Source: Agromyces kandeliae
GTDB taxonomy: Bacteria; Actinomycetota; Actinomycetes; Actinomycetales; Microbacteriaceae
Assembly (NCBI RefSeq): GCF_009674665.1
Contig: NZ_WKJD01000012.1
Location: forward strand, 310,001 to 374,000
Reading direction: 5' to 3'
Length of the DNA stretch: 64,000 nt
Below are positions 47,202 through 55,937 of this stretch, one piece after another. The notes under the pieces are model-generated. The model searched no databases, was not told where the DNA came from, and saw nothing but the letters and a program-made list of their open reading frames with translations. The stretch's first letter is position 1; the number at the start of each line of letters is the position of its first letter. A program made the translations under genes and the position numbers.

Positions 47202-48889
47202 GCGGGGCGGATGCCGCGGTGCTCGCCGACCTCGCGGGGGAGCACCTCGACCTGGTCCGGGCGCCGTTCACGCTGCCGCGTTCGCGCCTGATGGCGTTCC
47301 GCGCGGCGGCCGGGCCGGACGGCGCGCTCCGCGTGCACACGTCCGAGTACGAGCGGGGCCTCGAGGAGTGCCGCGTGCTCGACGCGCTGCTCGTGCGCGG
47401 GTCGGACGGCGAGGTCCTGCCGGTGACGCGGGTGCGGCCGCACGAGATCGTGCTCGCCGACGGGGCCGCGGGCGTCACCTTCGCCGGCACCGATGCACTC
47501 GCCGTGGGCGTCGCGCCCGGCGTCGAGGCGAGCGTCGAGTGGGACGCGGGGCAGGGGCCGCAGTCGCTCCGGGTCGGCGGGCGGCACGCGGCATCCGTCG
47601 TCTTCGACGTGGACGCCGACCGCACGGTCGAGTTCGCACGGTCGGCCGAGTACGCGTCCTTCCGAAGCGCGACCGAGTCGACCTGGCTCGACTGGTTCGA
47701 TCGCTGCCCGGTCGTGCGCGACGACCTGCAGGCGATGGCGGCGTTCTGCTGGTGGGTGCTCGGCGCGAACATCGTCGAGCTCCCGCAGCTCGGCGACGCG
47801 CGCGCCGTCGTGCCCTCGAAGATCGGGTACGTCGGGCTCTGGCAGTGGGACGCGTACTTCATCGCCGTGGGGCTGCGGCATGGCGACCCCGCGCTCGCGC
47901 GGGAGCAGCTCGACCTCGCGCTCCGGTTCCCGACCGCCGACGGCCAGCTGCCCGACGTCGTGCACGAGCTCGGCGTGCTCGCCTCGAGCGACGACCTGCC
48001 CGCATCGGATCGCGAGACGCTTCGCCGCGCCGGCTCGGCGGTCGCCGACCCGGCCGCGCCCGTGCCGCTCACCAAGCCCCCGCTCACGGCATGGGCCCTG
48101 CGCAAGGTGCTCGAGGCCGAGCCCGCCGACGACTGGGCACGCGGGCACCTCGAGGTCGTCCGACGCTCGCAGGACTGGTGGTTCGCCCACTCCGACCTCG
48201 ACGGCGACGGGCTGCCCGAGTACGGGCACCCCTACTCGTCGGGACTCGACGACAGCCCCGTCTTCGACGGACCGCTCCCGACGACCTCGCCCGACCTCGC
48301 CGCGTTCCTCGTGCGCCAGGACCTCGAGCTCGCCGACCTGGTCGAGCGGCTCGAGGGCGACGCAGCGGCCGCGGCGCGTCACCGCGAGCGTGCCGCGCGC
48401 ACGCTCGACCTGCTGCTCGGCCTGTGGGACGACGAGCGCGGACTCTTCCGCGCGCGGGCGGCCGGCGAGCCCGTCGCGAGCGACACGATCGTCGGGCTCA
48501 TGCCGCTGCTGACCGGCGGACTGCCCGACCGGATCAGGGACCGCCTCGTCGGGGCGCTCGACGAGCCCGATCGGTTCGCGACGCCATGGGCGATCCCCAC
48601 GGTCGCCGTCGGCGACCCCGCCTTCTCGCCCGCGCGGATGTGGCGCGGACCCGTCTGGGTCAACGCGAATGCGCTCGTGGCCGAGGGCCTCGCGGCATCC
48701 GGACGCCCCGATCGCGCCCGCGACCTCGCCGAGGCGACCGTGCGGCTCGTGCAGCACGGCGGCGGCCCCCATGAGTACTTCGACCCGTTCACGGGCCAGC
48801 GCGCTCCGACCGCGACGACCGCGTTCGGCTGGTCGGCGGCGCTGTTCATCGACCTCGCGGTCGCGCTCTCGCGGGGCGACCGCGCCTGA
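47198..48889 (+). CDS. GH63-like (mannosyl/glucosylglycerate hydrolase type) glycosidase
   Basis: This 563-residue (alpha/alpha)6-barrel enzyme resembles the GH63/MGH-like glycoside hydrolases. The presumed general acid Asp218 lies in GLWQWDAYFIAVGL, and the presumed base Glu526 in GGGPHEYFDPFTG; RMWRGPVWVNANAL is another conserved element. No signal peptide is present, so it works in the cytoplasm on the imported substrate. It overlaps the upstream permease by 4 bases. Alternatives are trehalase-like or oligosaccharide glucosidase; I favour a hydrolase of alpha-glucosyl or alpha-mannosyl conjugates. It is last in the operon. Confidence 0.8.
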   Translation: MSGADAAVLADLAGEHLDLVRAPFTLPRSRLMAFRAAAGPDGALRVHTSEYERGLEECRVLDALLVRGSDGEVLPVTRVRPHEIVLADGAAGVTFAGTDALAVGVAPGVEASVEWDAGQGPQSLRVGGRHAASVVFDVDADRTVEFARSAEYASFRSATESTWLDWFDRCPVVRDDLQAMAAFCWWVLGANIVELPQLGDARAVVPSKIGYVGLWQWDAYFIAVGLRHGDPALAREQLDLALRFPTADGQLPDVVHELGVLASSDDLPASDRETLRRAGSAVADPAAPVPLTKPPLTAWALRKVLEAEPADDWARGHLEVVRRSQDWWFAHSDLDGDGLPEYGHPYSSGLDDSPVFDGPLPTTSPDLAAFLVRQDLELADLVERLEGDAAAAARHRERAARTLDLLLGLWDDERGLFRARAAGEPVASDTIVGLMPLLTGGLPDRIRDRLVGALDEPDRFATPWAIPTVAVGDPAFSPARMWRGPVWVNANALVAEGLAASGRPDRARDLAEATVRLVQHGGGPHEYFDPFTGQRAPTATTAFGWSAALFIDLAVALSRGDRA

Positions 48890-48931
48890 GGACGGAGGCC
48901 GCGCATGACGGTCCGTTCGGTTCCGGCCGGG

Positions 48932-49588
48932 TCAGGCGCTGAAGTAGGGGCTCGACGCGTTGTCGAGGATCCGGCGCATGCCGTTCATCCAGTTCGCCTT
49001 CAGGGCCACGGATGCCGCCGGCACGTCGCCGTCGGCGAGGTGGCGGGCGATCTCGGCGTGCTCCGCCGCGACGCGCTCGACCATGACGTCGTTCGGGACG
49101 AGCAGCGACTCGTACCGGTGGAACGCGCCCCTGGTGCTCTCGATGACGTCGAGCAGCCGGCGGTTGGGGCAGGCGGAGAGCATGATCGCGTGCCACTCGT
49201 CGTCCTTCGTGACGACGAGCGCGTGCTCGACGACCTCCTGGTGGAACTCGGCCGAGATCCGGGTGAGCCGGCGACCGATCTCCCGGAGCTCGTCGCGCGG
49301 GCTCAGCTCGAGCGCGAGCGACTCGAGGGCGGCCATGACGGGCGCGAGCTCCTCGAACTCCGTCGCGGAGAGGGGCACGAACCTGAAGCCCTTCCCGTTC
49401 TCGCTGGTGATCTGCCCCTCGCTCTCGAGGGCGATCAGCGCTTCGCGGAGCGGCGTGCGGCTCACGCCGAGCTCCGCGGCGAGCTGGACCTCGTTGATGC
49501 CCTCGCCCGGGCTCACGAGCCCGGAGCGCATCCGGGCGAGCAGTTCCTCGCGGACTTGGGAACGCAGGTTCTTGCGCTCGATCGCCAT
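48932..49588 (-). CDS. GntR family transcriptional regulator, FadR subfamily
   Basis: This 218-residue protein has the winged-helix DNA-binding domain in residues about 1-70 (GEGINEVQLAAELGVSRTPL, REALIALESEGQI) and an FCD ligand-binding domain with metal-site residues (EFHQEVVEHALV, DDEWHAIML, EHAEIARHLADGD). It is divergent from the GH42 operon and between that operon and the ABC operon. Identical-looking 17-bp sites upstream of both make it their likely regulator, probably a repressor released by a sugar-derived acid, as FCD ligands are often carboxylates. Confidence 0.9.
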   Translation of the reverse strand: MAIERKNLRSQVREELLARMRSGLVSPGEGINEVQLAAELGVSRTPLREALIALESEGQITSENGKGFRFVPLSATEFEELAPVMAALESLALELSPRDELREIGRRLTRISAEFHQEVVEHALVVTKDDEWHAIMLSACPNRRLLDVIESTRGAFHRYESLLVPNDVMVERVAAEHAEIARHLADGDVPAASVALKANWMNGMRRILDNASSPYFSA

Positions 49589-49659
49589 CCATCCTCCAGC
49601 CGGTCGGCCGACGCCGTAAGCCTAGGGCTTGACCCCGTTCGACTTGCGGCTTAGCGTGT

Positions 49660-49676
49660 CTGTATACAGAATACAG
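49660..49676. promoter_or_regulatory. Predicted GntR (FadR-type) operator, GH42 operon
   Basis: CTGTATACAGAATACAG is an imperfect palindrome (outer CTGTAT/ATACAG halves) 45 bp upstream of the GH42 start and 72 bp upstream of the divergent gntR start. TTGCGG (49644-49649) could be a -35 element. It matches the ABC-operon site at 15 of 17 positions. Confidence 0.75.
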
Positions 49677-49720
49677 TGCGCAGGCAGACCTGTACAGAGC
49701 CCCGACGGAGAGGACACGAC

Positions 49721-51790
49721 GTGACGGACGCGACCCGGAGGCACCTCCGCCTCGACGCGCTCGCCTACGGCGGCGACTACAACCCCGATCAGTGGCCGGA
49801 GGCGGTCTGGCACGACGACGTGCGCCTCATGCGCGAGGCCGGCGTCAACCTCGTCAGCCTCCCCGTGTTCTCGTGGCCGCAGCTCGAGGTCTCGCCCGGC
49901 GCGTACGACTGGGCCTGGCTCGACCGGGTCATCGAGGTCCTCTGGGCCGGAGGCATCCGCATCGATCTCGCGACGGCCACCGCGACGCCGCCCGCCTGGC
50001 TCGTGCGCCGGCACCCCGAGATGCTCCCGTGGGACGCCGACGGCCGCCGTCTCGAGTTCGGATCCCGCCAGGCGTACTGCCCGAGCTCGCCCGTGTGGCG
50101 CGAGCACGTCGCCCGCATGGCGCGCGCCATGGCCGAGCGCTACGGCGAGCACCCGGCGGTCGTGCTCTGGCACGTCTCGAACGAGTACGGCGACCACGTG
50201 GCACGCTGCTGGTGCCCCGAGTCGGCCGCGCACTTCCGCCGCTGGCTCGAGGGGCGCTACGGCGACCTCGACGGGCTCAACGAGGCCTGGGGCGTGAACG
50301 TCTGGGGCCAGCGCTACACCGCGTGGGACGAGGTCGAGCCGCCCCGCCGAGCGACCGGCCCGGTCAACCCCACGCAGCTGCTCGACTTCGAGCGCTTCTC
50401 CTCCGACGCCCTGCTCGAGCTGTTCCGCATCGAGGTCGACGTGCTCCGCGAGGTCACGCCCGACCTGCCGGTGACCACGAACTTCATGAGCCTGTTCCGC
50501 GAGCTCGACTACTGGCGCTTCGCCGAGGTCGAGGACCTCGTCACCGACGACGCCTACCCCGACCCGGCCGACCCGCGCGCCCACGTGCCCGCCGCGCTCA
50601 ACTACGGCCTCATGCGCTCCCTGAAGGGCGGGCAGCCGTGGCTGCTGCTCGAGCAGGCCGCCAGCGCGGTGAGCTGGCGCGACGTCAACGTGCCGAAGGC
50701 GCCCGGGCGCATGCGCATCGACAGCCTCCAGGCGATCGCGCACGGTTCCGACGGGGCGATGTTCTTCCAGTGGCGCCAGGCCCGGTACGGCCAGGAGAAG
50801 TTCCACTCCGCGATGCTCGGCCATCGGGGCGAGCACTCGCGCACGTTCCGCGAGACGGCAGCCCTCGGCCGCGAGCTCCGGCGGCTCGCGCCCGTGAAGG
50901 ACACGCGCGTCCGCAGCCGGGTCGCGCTCGTCGTCGACTGGGACGCCTGGTGGGGTTCGACCGCGACCGAGTCGATGCCCTCGCAGTGCCTCGACTGGCT
51001 CGCGCAGGCGCGGGCCTGGCACGCGGCGCTGCACGCACTCGGGCACGCGGTGGACACGGTGCGCGCCACCGGCCCGTTCGACGCGTACGACCTCGTGGTC
51101 GTCCCGAACCTCTACGTCGCGGATGCCGCGCAGGCGGCCGCGCTCGCCGGGTTCGCCGCCGACGGCGGCACCGTGGTCGTCGGCCCGTTCTCCGGCGTGG
51201 TCGACGCGACCGAGAAGGTCCACCCCGGCGGCGCACCCGGCCCCCTGCGACACCTCCTCGGCATCGAGGTCGACGAACCGTGGCCCGTGCCCGACGGGGC
51301 GCACGAGCGGGTCGAGCTCGACGGGCGGGCCTACGACGCACCCGTGTGGACGGAGTGGATCGAGCCGGGCGCCGAGGCATCCGTCGTCGCGCGCTTCGCC
51401 TCGGGCGCGCTCGCCGGTCGCGCCGCCGTCACGCGACGCGGGCATGGCGACGGCAGCGCCTGGTACGTCGGCACCGCGCTCGCCGAGGACGGCCTCCTCG
51501 CCGTCATGCGCCTCGCGCTCGCCGATGCCGGGCTCCCGGCCCGCGAGCGGATCGTCCCCGACGTCGAGGCCGTCACCCGCTCGAGCGCCGACGTCGACTA
51601 CACGTTCGTGCTGAACCACGGCGCCGCCGTCGCGGTCGTCGACGTTCCGGCGGGCGCCGAGGACCTGCTCGGCGACCCCGGAACGCGCACGGGTCCGCGC
51701 CTCGTCGTCCCCGCCCTCGGCGTCGCCGTGCTCGCGACGCCGCGGGCCGACGAGCCGCCCTTCATCACCCTGTCCGAGACCACCGAGTGA
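49721..51790 (+). CDS. Glycoside hydrolase family 42 beta-galactosidase
   Basis: This 689-residue cytoplasmic enzyme starts at GTG 49721 behind GGAGAGGA. The GH42 TIM barrel opens with LAYGGDYNPDQWP. Acid/base Glu155 is in WHVSNEYGDH, and nucleophile Glu311 is in WLLLEQAASAVSW; the 156-residue spacing fits GH42. The middle trimerisation domain (RVALVVDWDAWWGSTA) and a C-terminal beta domain follow. The Cys pair in CWCPES may belong to the structural metal site. It should release galactose from beta-galactosides, and it leads the operon containing gcvPA-gcvPB. Confidence 0.94.
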   Translation: MTDATRRHLRLDALAYGGDYNPDQWPEAVWHDDVRLMREAGVNLVSLPVFSWPQLEVSPGAYDWAWLDRVIEVLWAGGIRIDLATATATPPAWLVRRHPEMLPWDADGRRLEFGSRQAYCPSSPVWREHVARMARAMAERYGEHPAVVLWHVSNEYGDHVARCWCPESAAHFRRWLEGRYGDLDGLNEAWGVNVWGQRYTAWDEVEPPRRATGPVNPTQLLDFERFSSDALLELFRIEVDVLREVTPDLPVTTNFMSLFRELDYWRFAEVEDLVTDDAYPDPADPRAHVPAALNYGLMRSLKGGQPWLLLEQAASAVSWRDVNVPKAPGRMRIDSLQAIAHGSDGAMFFQWRQARYGQEKFHSAMLGHRGEHSRTFRETAALGRELRRLAPVKDTRVRSRVALVVDWDAWWGSTATESMPSQCLDWLAQARAWHAALHALGHAVDTVRATGPFDAYDLVVVPNLYVADAAQAAALAGFAADGGTVVVGPFSGVVDATEKVHPGGAPGPLRHLLGIEVDEPWPVPDGAHERVELDGRAYDAPVWTEWIEPGAEASVVARFASGALAGRAAVTRRGHGDGSAWYVGTALAEDGLLAVMRLALADAGLPARERIVPDVEAVTRSSADVDYTFVLNHGAAVAVVDVPAGAEDLLGDPGTRTGPRLVVPALGVAVLATPRADEPPFITLSETTE

Positions 51791-51800
51791 GGCACCACCC

Positions 51801-53228
51801 ATGACCGACCCCCACGTGCATCCGTACATCCCCAACACCGCGCCGGAGGTGCGGGCCGAGATGCTCGCCGCCGTCGGCGCGGCGTCCGTCGACGAGTTCT
51901 ACGCCGACGTGCCCGACGGCCTGCGCCTCGGCCGCGCCCTCGACCTGCCCGAGCCGTTCGCCGCCGAGCAGGACCTCGAGCGGCACGTCTCCGGCCTCCT
52001 CGCGCGGAACGTGCCGACCACCGAGCGCCTGAGCTTCCTCGGCCAGGGCACCTACCAGCACGCGGTCCCGGCCGTCGTCGACGAGGTGATCGGGCGCAGC
52101 GAGTTCCTCACCGCCTACGCGGGCGAACCGTACGAGGACCACGGCCGCTTCCAGGCGCTGTTCCAGTACCAGTCGCTCATGGGCGAGCTGCTCTCGATGG
52201 ACGTCGTGAACGTGCCGACGTACGACGGCTTCCAGGCGACGGGGACCGCGCTCGCGATGGCGGGGCGGATGACCGGGCGCCGGCGCGTGCTCGTCGCGAG
52301 CGACGTGCTGCCCGCCAAGCTCTCCAAGGTCCGCGACTACGTGCGCGTGCACCTCGACCTCGAGCCGGTCGTCCCGGTCGACGGCACGGCGGATGTCGCG
52401 GCCGTGACCGAGCGGCTGGGTGACGACGTCGCCGCGGTCTGGGTCGAGACGCCGAGCCGGACCGGTGCGATCGAGCACCGGCTGCAGGCCCTCGCCGACG
52501 CGGCGCACGCCGCGGGAGCCGTCCTCGTCGTCGGCACCGACCCCGTCGGGTACGGCGTGCTCACGCCGCCGGCCGAGCAGGGCGCCGACATCGTCTGCGG
52601 CGACATCCAGTCGCTCGGCCTGCACCAGTGGTACGGGGGCGCGCACGCCGGATTCATCGCCGTGCACGACGACCCGCGCTTCGTCATGGAGATGCCCTCG
52701 CGGCTCTTCGGCCTCGCCACGACCGACGTGCCCGGCGAGGTCGGCTTCGGCGACGTCGCGTACGACCGCACCTCGTTCGCGCACCGCGAGGAGGGCAAGG
52801 AGTGGGTCGGCACCGCAGCCGCGCTCTGGGGCATCGCCGCCGGCGTGCACCTCGCGCTCATGGGCCCGCAGGGCATGCGCGACCTCGGCGAGGTGCTCCT
52901 CGCCCGGACCGCGTACGCGCAGCGCGCGCTCGCCGCCATCCCCGGCATCCGCCTCACCGACGGCGCCGCGCACCTGCGCGAGTTCGCGATCGACGTCGCC
53001 GGCGCCGGGCTCACCGCGAACGGCATCGTCGACGCCCTCCGGGCCGAGGGCATCGAGCCCGGCGTGCCCGCGGGCGAGCACGAGCTCGTCGTGTGCGTCA
53101 CCGAGATGACCTCGCAGCGCGACATCGACCGACTCGCCGCCGCCATCACCGGACTCGTCGCGGCCTCGGCCGCCGAGTCCGCCGACACCCTCGACACCGT
53201 CGCCATCCCCGAGGAGCACCGCGCATGA
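51801..53228 (+). CDS. gcvPA: Glycine dehydrogenase (aminomethyl-transferring) subunit 1
   Basis: This 475-residue protein is the non-catalytic-lysine half of a two-subunit glycine decarboxylase (P-protein): it starts MTDPHVHPYIPNTAPEVRAE, with FLGQGTYQHAVPAVVDEVIG, PYEDHGRFQALFQYQSLMGE and MDVVNVPTYDG, all family signatures. It sits 10 bp after GH42 and overlaps gcvPB by 4 bases. Actinobacteria usually have a single-chain GcvP, and neither gcvT nor gcvH is nearby. It may belong to a special pathway rather than to the housekeeping glycine cleavage system. Confidence 0.92.
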   Translation: MTDPHVHPYIPNTAPEVRAEMLAAVGAASVDEFYADVPDGLRLGRALDLPEPFAAEQDLERHVSGLLARNVPTTERLSFLGQGTYQHAVPAVVDEVIGRSEFLTAYAGEPYEDHGRFQALFQYQSLMGELLSMDVVNVPTYDGFQATGTALAMAGRMTGRRRVLVASDVLPAKLSKVRDYVRVHLDLEPVVPVDGTADVAAVTERLGDDVAAVWVETPSRTGAIEHRLQALADAAHAAGAVLVVGTDPVGYGVLTPPAEQGADIVCGDIQSLGLHQWYGGAHAGFIAVHDDPRFVMEMPSRLFGLATTDVPGEVGFGDVAYDRTSFAHREEGKEWVGTAAALWGIAAGVHLALMGPQGMRDLGEVLLARTAYAQRALAAIPGIRLTDGAAHLREFAIDVAGAGLTANGIVDALRAEGIEPGVPAGEHELVVCVTEMTSQRDIDRLAAAITGLVAASAAESADTLDTVAIPEEHRA

Positions 53229-54799
53229 GCCTGCCCATCGCCCCCAAGCCCGCCATCCGCCGCTTCCACCAGGCCCGCTGGGACGAGCCGGTGATCTTCG
53301 AACTGTCGACGCCGGGGGAGCGCGGCGTCCTCGTCACGCCGATCGAGCCCGGCGTCCGGGACGCCGTCGGCGACGTCGTCGCCGACCTGCCCGAGGGACT
53401 CGCGCGACGCACGCCGCCGGCACTGCCCGAGATGGGGCAGATGCGCGTGCTGAAGCACTACCTGCGCCTCTCGCAGGAGAACCTGGGCGCCGACCTCAAC
53501 GTCGACGTCGGCCAGGGCACGTGCACCATGAAGTACGCCCCGAAGGTCAACGAGCGCATCATCACGACGCCGAAGCTGGCCGCGATGCATCCGCTGCAGG
53601 ACCCCGCCGACGCGCAGGGCGCGCTCGAGATCATCTGGCGCACCGAGCGGATGATGGCCGAGATCTCCGGCATGGACGAGGTCTCGCTGCACACGCAGGG
53701 CGGCTCGGCCGCGATCTGGGCGAACATCGCCATGATCCGCGCCTTCCACGAGGCCAACGGCGAGGGCGAGCAGCGCCGCGAGGTCGTCACGACGATCTTC
53801 AGCCACCCGTCGAACGCCGCCGCCGCGAAGGCCGCCGGCTACGACGTGATCACGCTGCACCCCGACGCCGACGGCTACCCCGACCTCGCCGCGCTGAAGC
53901 GCGTGCTCTCGTCGCGCACCGCGGCGATCATGGTCACCAACCCGGAGGACACCGGCATCTACAACCCGGCGATCCGCGAGTGGGTGGATGCCGCGCACGG
54001 CGTCGGCGCCCTGGCCTCGTACGACCAGGCGAACGCCAACGGCATCCTCGGCATCACGCGGGCGCGCGACGCGGGCTTCGACGTCTGCCACTTCAACGTG
54101 CACAAGACGTTCGGCACGCCGCACGGCTCGGGCGGGCCCGGGACGGGCGCGAACGCCGTCAGCGCCGCGCTCGCGCCGTTCCTGCCCGGCCCCCGGGTCG
54201 TGCGGGAGGGCGACCGGTACTCCGTCCGGGAGGCCGGGCCGCTGTCGATCGGCGCCATCGGGCCGTTCCACGGCGTCGTGCCGAACATCGTGCGTGCCTA
54301 CGCGTGGATCATGGCGCTCGGTGCCGACGGCCTGCGCGCGGTCGCCGAGACCGCGGTGCTGAACAACAACTACCTGATGAAGCGGATCCTCGAGATCCCC
54401 GGCGCCTCCGCGCCCTACGCCACCGGCCGGCGCCGGATCGAGCAGGTGCGGTACTCCTGGCAGGAGCTGTTCGAGCAGACCGGCGTGGGCTCCGAGGAGA
54501 TCGGCGTGCGGGCGAGCGACTTCGGCATGCACTACTGGACGAGCCACCACCCGTACGTCGTGCCGCAGCCCTTCACGCTCGAGCCGACCGAGTCCTACTC
54601 GAAGGCCGAACTCGACGAGTACGCCGACGTGCTCGCCGAGATCGCGCGCGAGGCGCGCGAGACGCCCGAGGTCGTGCGCACGGCGCCGCACAACCAGACC
54701 GTGCACCACACGCACCACGACGACCTCGACGACCCCGACCGGTGGGCGATCACGTGGCGCGCCTACCGCCGGAAGTACCCGGACGCCGTCGGGGCCTGA
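53225..54799 (+). CDS. gcvPB: Glycine dehydrogenase (aminomethyl-transferring) subunit 2
   Basis: This 524-residue subunit bears the PLP site: Lys294 in FNVHKTFGTPHGSGGPG. MGQMRVLKHYLRLSQENLG, MKYAPKVNERI, HPLQDPADAQG and YSWQELFEQTGVG-type sequences match GcvPB. With GcvPA it should decarboxylate glycine and pass the aminomethyl group to a lipoyl carrier. A His-rich patch (TVHHTHHDD) near the C-terminus is unusual. It starts inside the gcvPA stop codon and is followed immediately by the kinase-family gene. Confidence 0.92.
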   Translation: MSLPIAPKPAIRRFHQARWDEPVIFELSTPGERGVLVTPIEPGVRDAVGDVVADLPEGLARRTPPALPEMGQMRVLKHYLRLSQENLGADLNVDVGQGTCTMKYAPKVNERIITTPKLAAMHPLQDPADAQGALEIIWRTERMMAEISGMDEVSLHTQGGSAAIWANIAMIRAFHEANGEGEQRREVVTTIFSHPSNAAAAKAAGYDVITLHPDADGYPDLAALKRVLSSRTAAIMVTNPEDTGIYNPAIREWVDAAHGVGALASYDQANANGILGITRARDAGFDVCHFNVHKTFGTPHGSGGPGTGANAVSAALAPFLPGPRVVREGDRYSVREAGPLSIGAIGPFHGVVPNIVRAYAWIMALGADGLRAVAETAVLNNNYLMKRILEIPGASAPYATGRRRIEQVRYSWQELFEQTGVGSEEIGVRASDFGMHYWTSHHPYVVPQPFTLEPTESYSKAELDEYADVLAEIAREARETPEVVRTAPHNQTVHHTHHDDLDDPDRWAITWRAYRRKYPDAVGA

Positions 54800-54800
54800 C

Positions 54801-55937
54801 GTGATCGGCCTCATCGTGAACCCCGTCGCGGGGATCGGCGGCCCGGCGGGGCTCGCCGGCAGCGACGGCGCGGACGTGCAGCGTCGGGCCGCGGAGCGCG
54901 GCGCGCGCTCGCGCGCCGCCGAGCGGGCCGAGCGGGCCCTCGCCGTCGTCGCCGCCGGCAGGCCCGACGAGCACGTGGTGACCGCGGCCGGTCCGATGGG
55001 GGAGGACGCAGTGCGATCGGCCGGGCTCCGGCCCATCGTCGTGTGGCATCCGCGCGACCCGAGTTCGTCGTCCGACACCACGGATGCGGCGCGGGCGCTC
55101 GCGGATGTCGGCGTCGAGCTCGTGCTGTTCGCCGGCGGCGACGGCACCGCCCGGGACGTCGCGGCCGGACTCCCCGAGGCGGCCGTCGCGCTCGGCATCC
55201 CCGCGGGCGTCAAGATGTACTCGCCGGTCTTCGCGGTCGGTCCAGGTGCTGCCGGCGCGCTCGCCGCGGCCTGGCTGGACGAGCGCGGCCTGCCGACGGC
55301 CGAACGGGAGGTGCTCGACGTCGACGAGGAGCAGTTGCGCCGTGCTCGCGTCGAACCGCGACTCCACGGCACGCTCCGCGTGCCCTATCGGGCCGGTCGC
55401 ACCCAGGCGCGCAAGGCGGCGACGCCGTCCGACGAGCAGGCCGCGGTCCGGACCGCGGCCAGGGGCGCGGCGTCGCGACTGCGGCCCGGCGTCCGCTACC
55501 TGCTCGGACCCGGCGGCACCATGGCCGAGGTCGCGCGCGAACTCGGCGTCGAGAAGACGCCGTTGGGCGTCGACGTCGTGCTCGACGGCAGGGTCGTCGT
55601 CGCCGGCGCCTCCGAGCGCGAACTGCTCGACGAGGTCGCGAACGGGCCGGCGCAGGCCGTGGTCTCCATCATCGGCGGGCAGGGGTTCCTCCTCGGCCGA
55701 GGCAACCAACAGCTCTCGGCGCGCGTCGTCGAGGCGATCGGCGACGACCCCGTGATGGTCGTCGCCCCCGAGCAGAAGCTCATCGACCTCGGGGGGCGTC
55801 CGCTCCTCGTCGACACCGGAGACGCGGCGGTCGACGCGCGGCTCACCGGGTTCGCGAGCGTCGTCACCGGACCGACGACCACGAGCATCTATCCGGTCCA
55901 TGCACCAGAGAACGAAGGAGCAGTCCATGCGACTTGA
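54801..55937 (+). CDS. ATP-NAD kinase family protein (AcoX-like)
   Basis: This 378-residue protein has the NAD/diacylglycerol kinase fold: IGLIVNPVAGIGGP at the start and ELVLFAGGDGTARDVAAGL (the GGDGT motif) near residues 110-128, then LGIPAGVKMYSPVFAV. LLGPGGTMAEVARELGVEKT lies later. This matches the AcoX-type ATP-NAD kinase family, first seen in acetoin clusters, whose biochemical role is uncertain. It starts with GTG one base after the gcvPB stop and overlaps the following SDR by 11 bases. NADP supply for the SDR is a possible role. Confidence 0.87.
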   Translation: MIGLIVNPVAGIGGPAGLAGSDGADVQRRAAERGARSRAAERAERALAVVAAGRPDEHVVTAAGPMGEDAVRSAGLRPIVVWHPRDPSSSSDTTDAARALADVGVELVLFAGGDGTARDVAAGLPEAAVALGIPAGVKMYSPVFAVGPGAAGALAAAWLDERGLPTAEREVLDVDEEQLRRARVEPRLHGTLRVPYRAGRTQARKAATPSDEQAAVRTAARGAASRLRPGVRYLLGPGGTMAEVARELGVEKTPLGVDVVLDGRVVVAGASERELLDEVANGPAQAVVSIIGGQGFLLGRGNQQLSARVVEAIGDDPVMVVAPEQKLIDLGGRPLLVDTGDAAVDARLTGFASVVTGPTTTSIYPVHAPENEGAVHAT

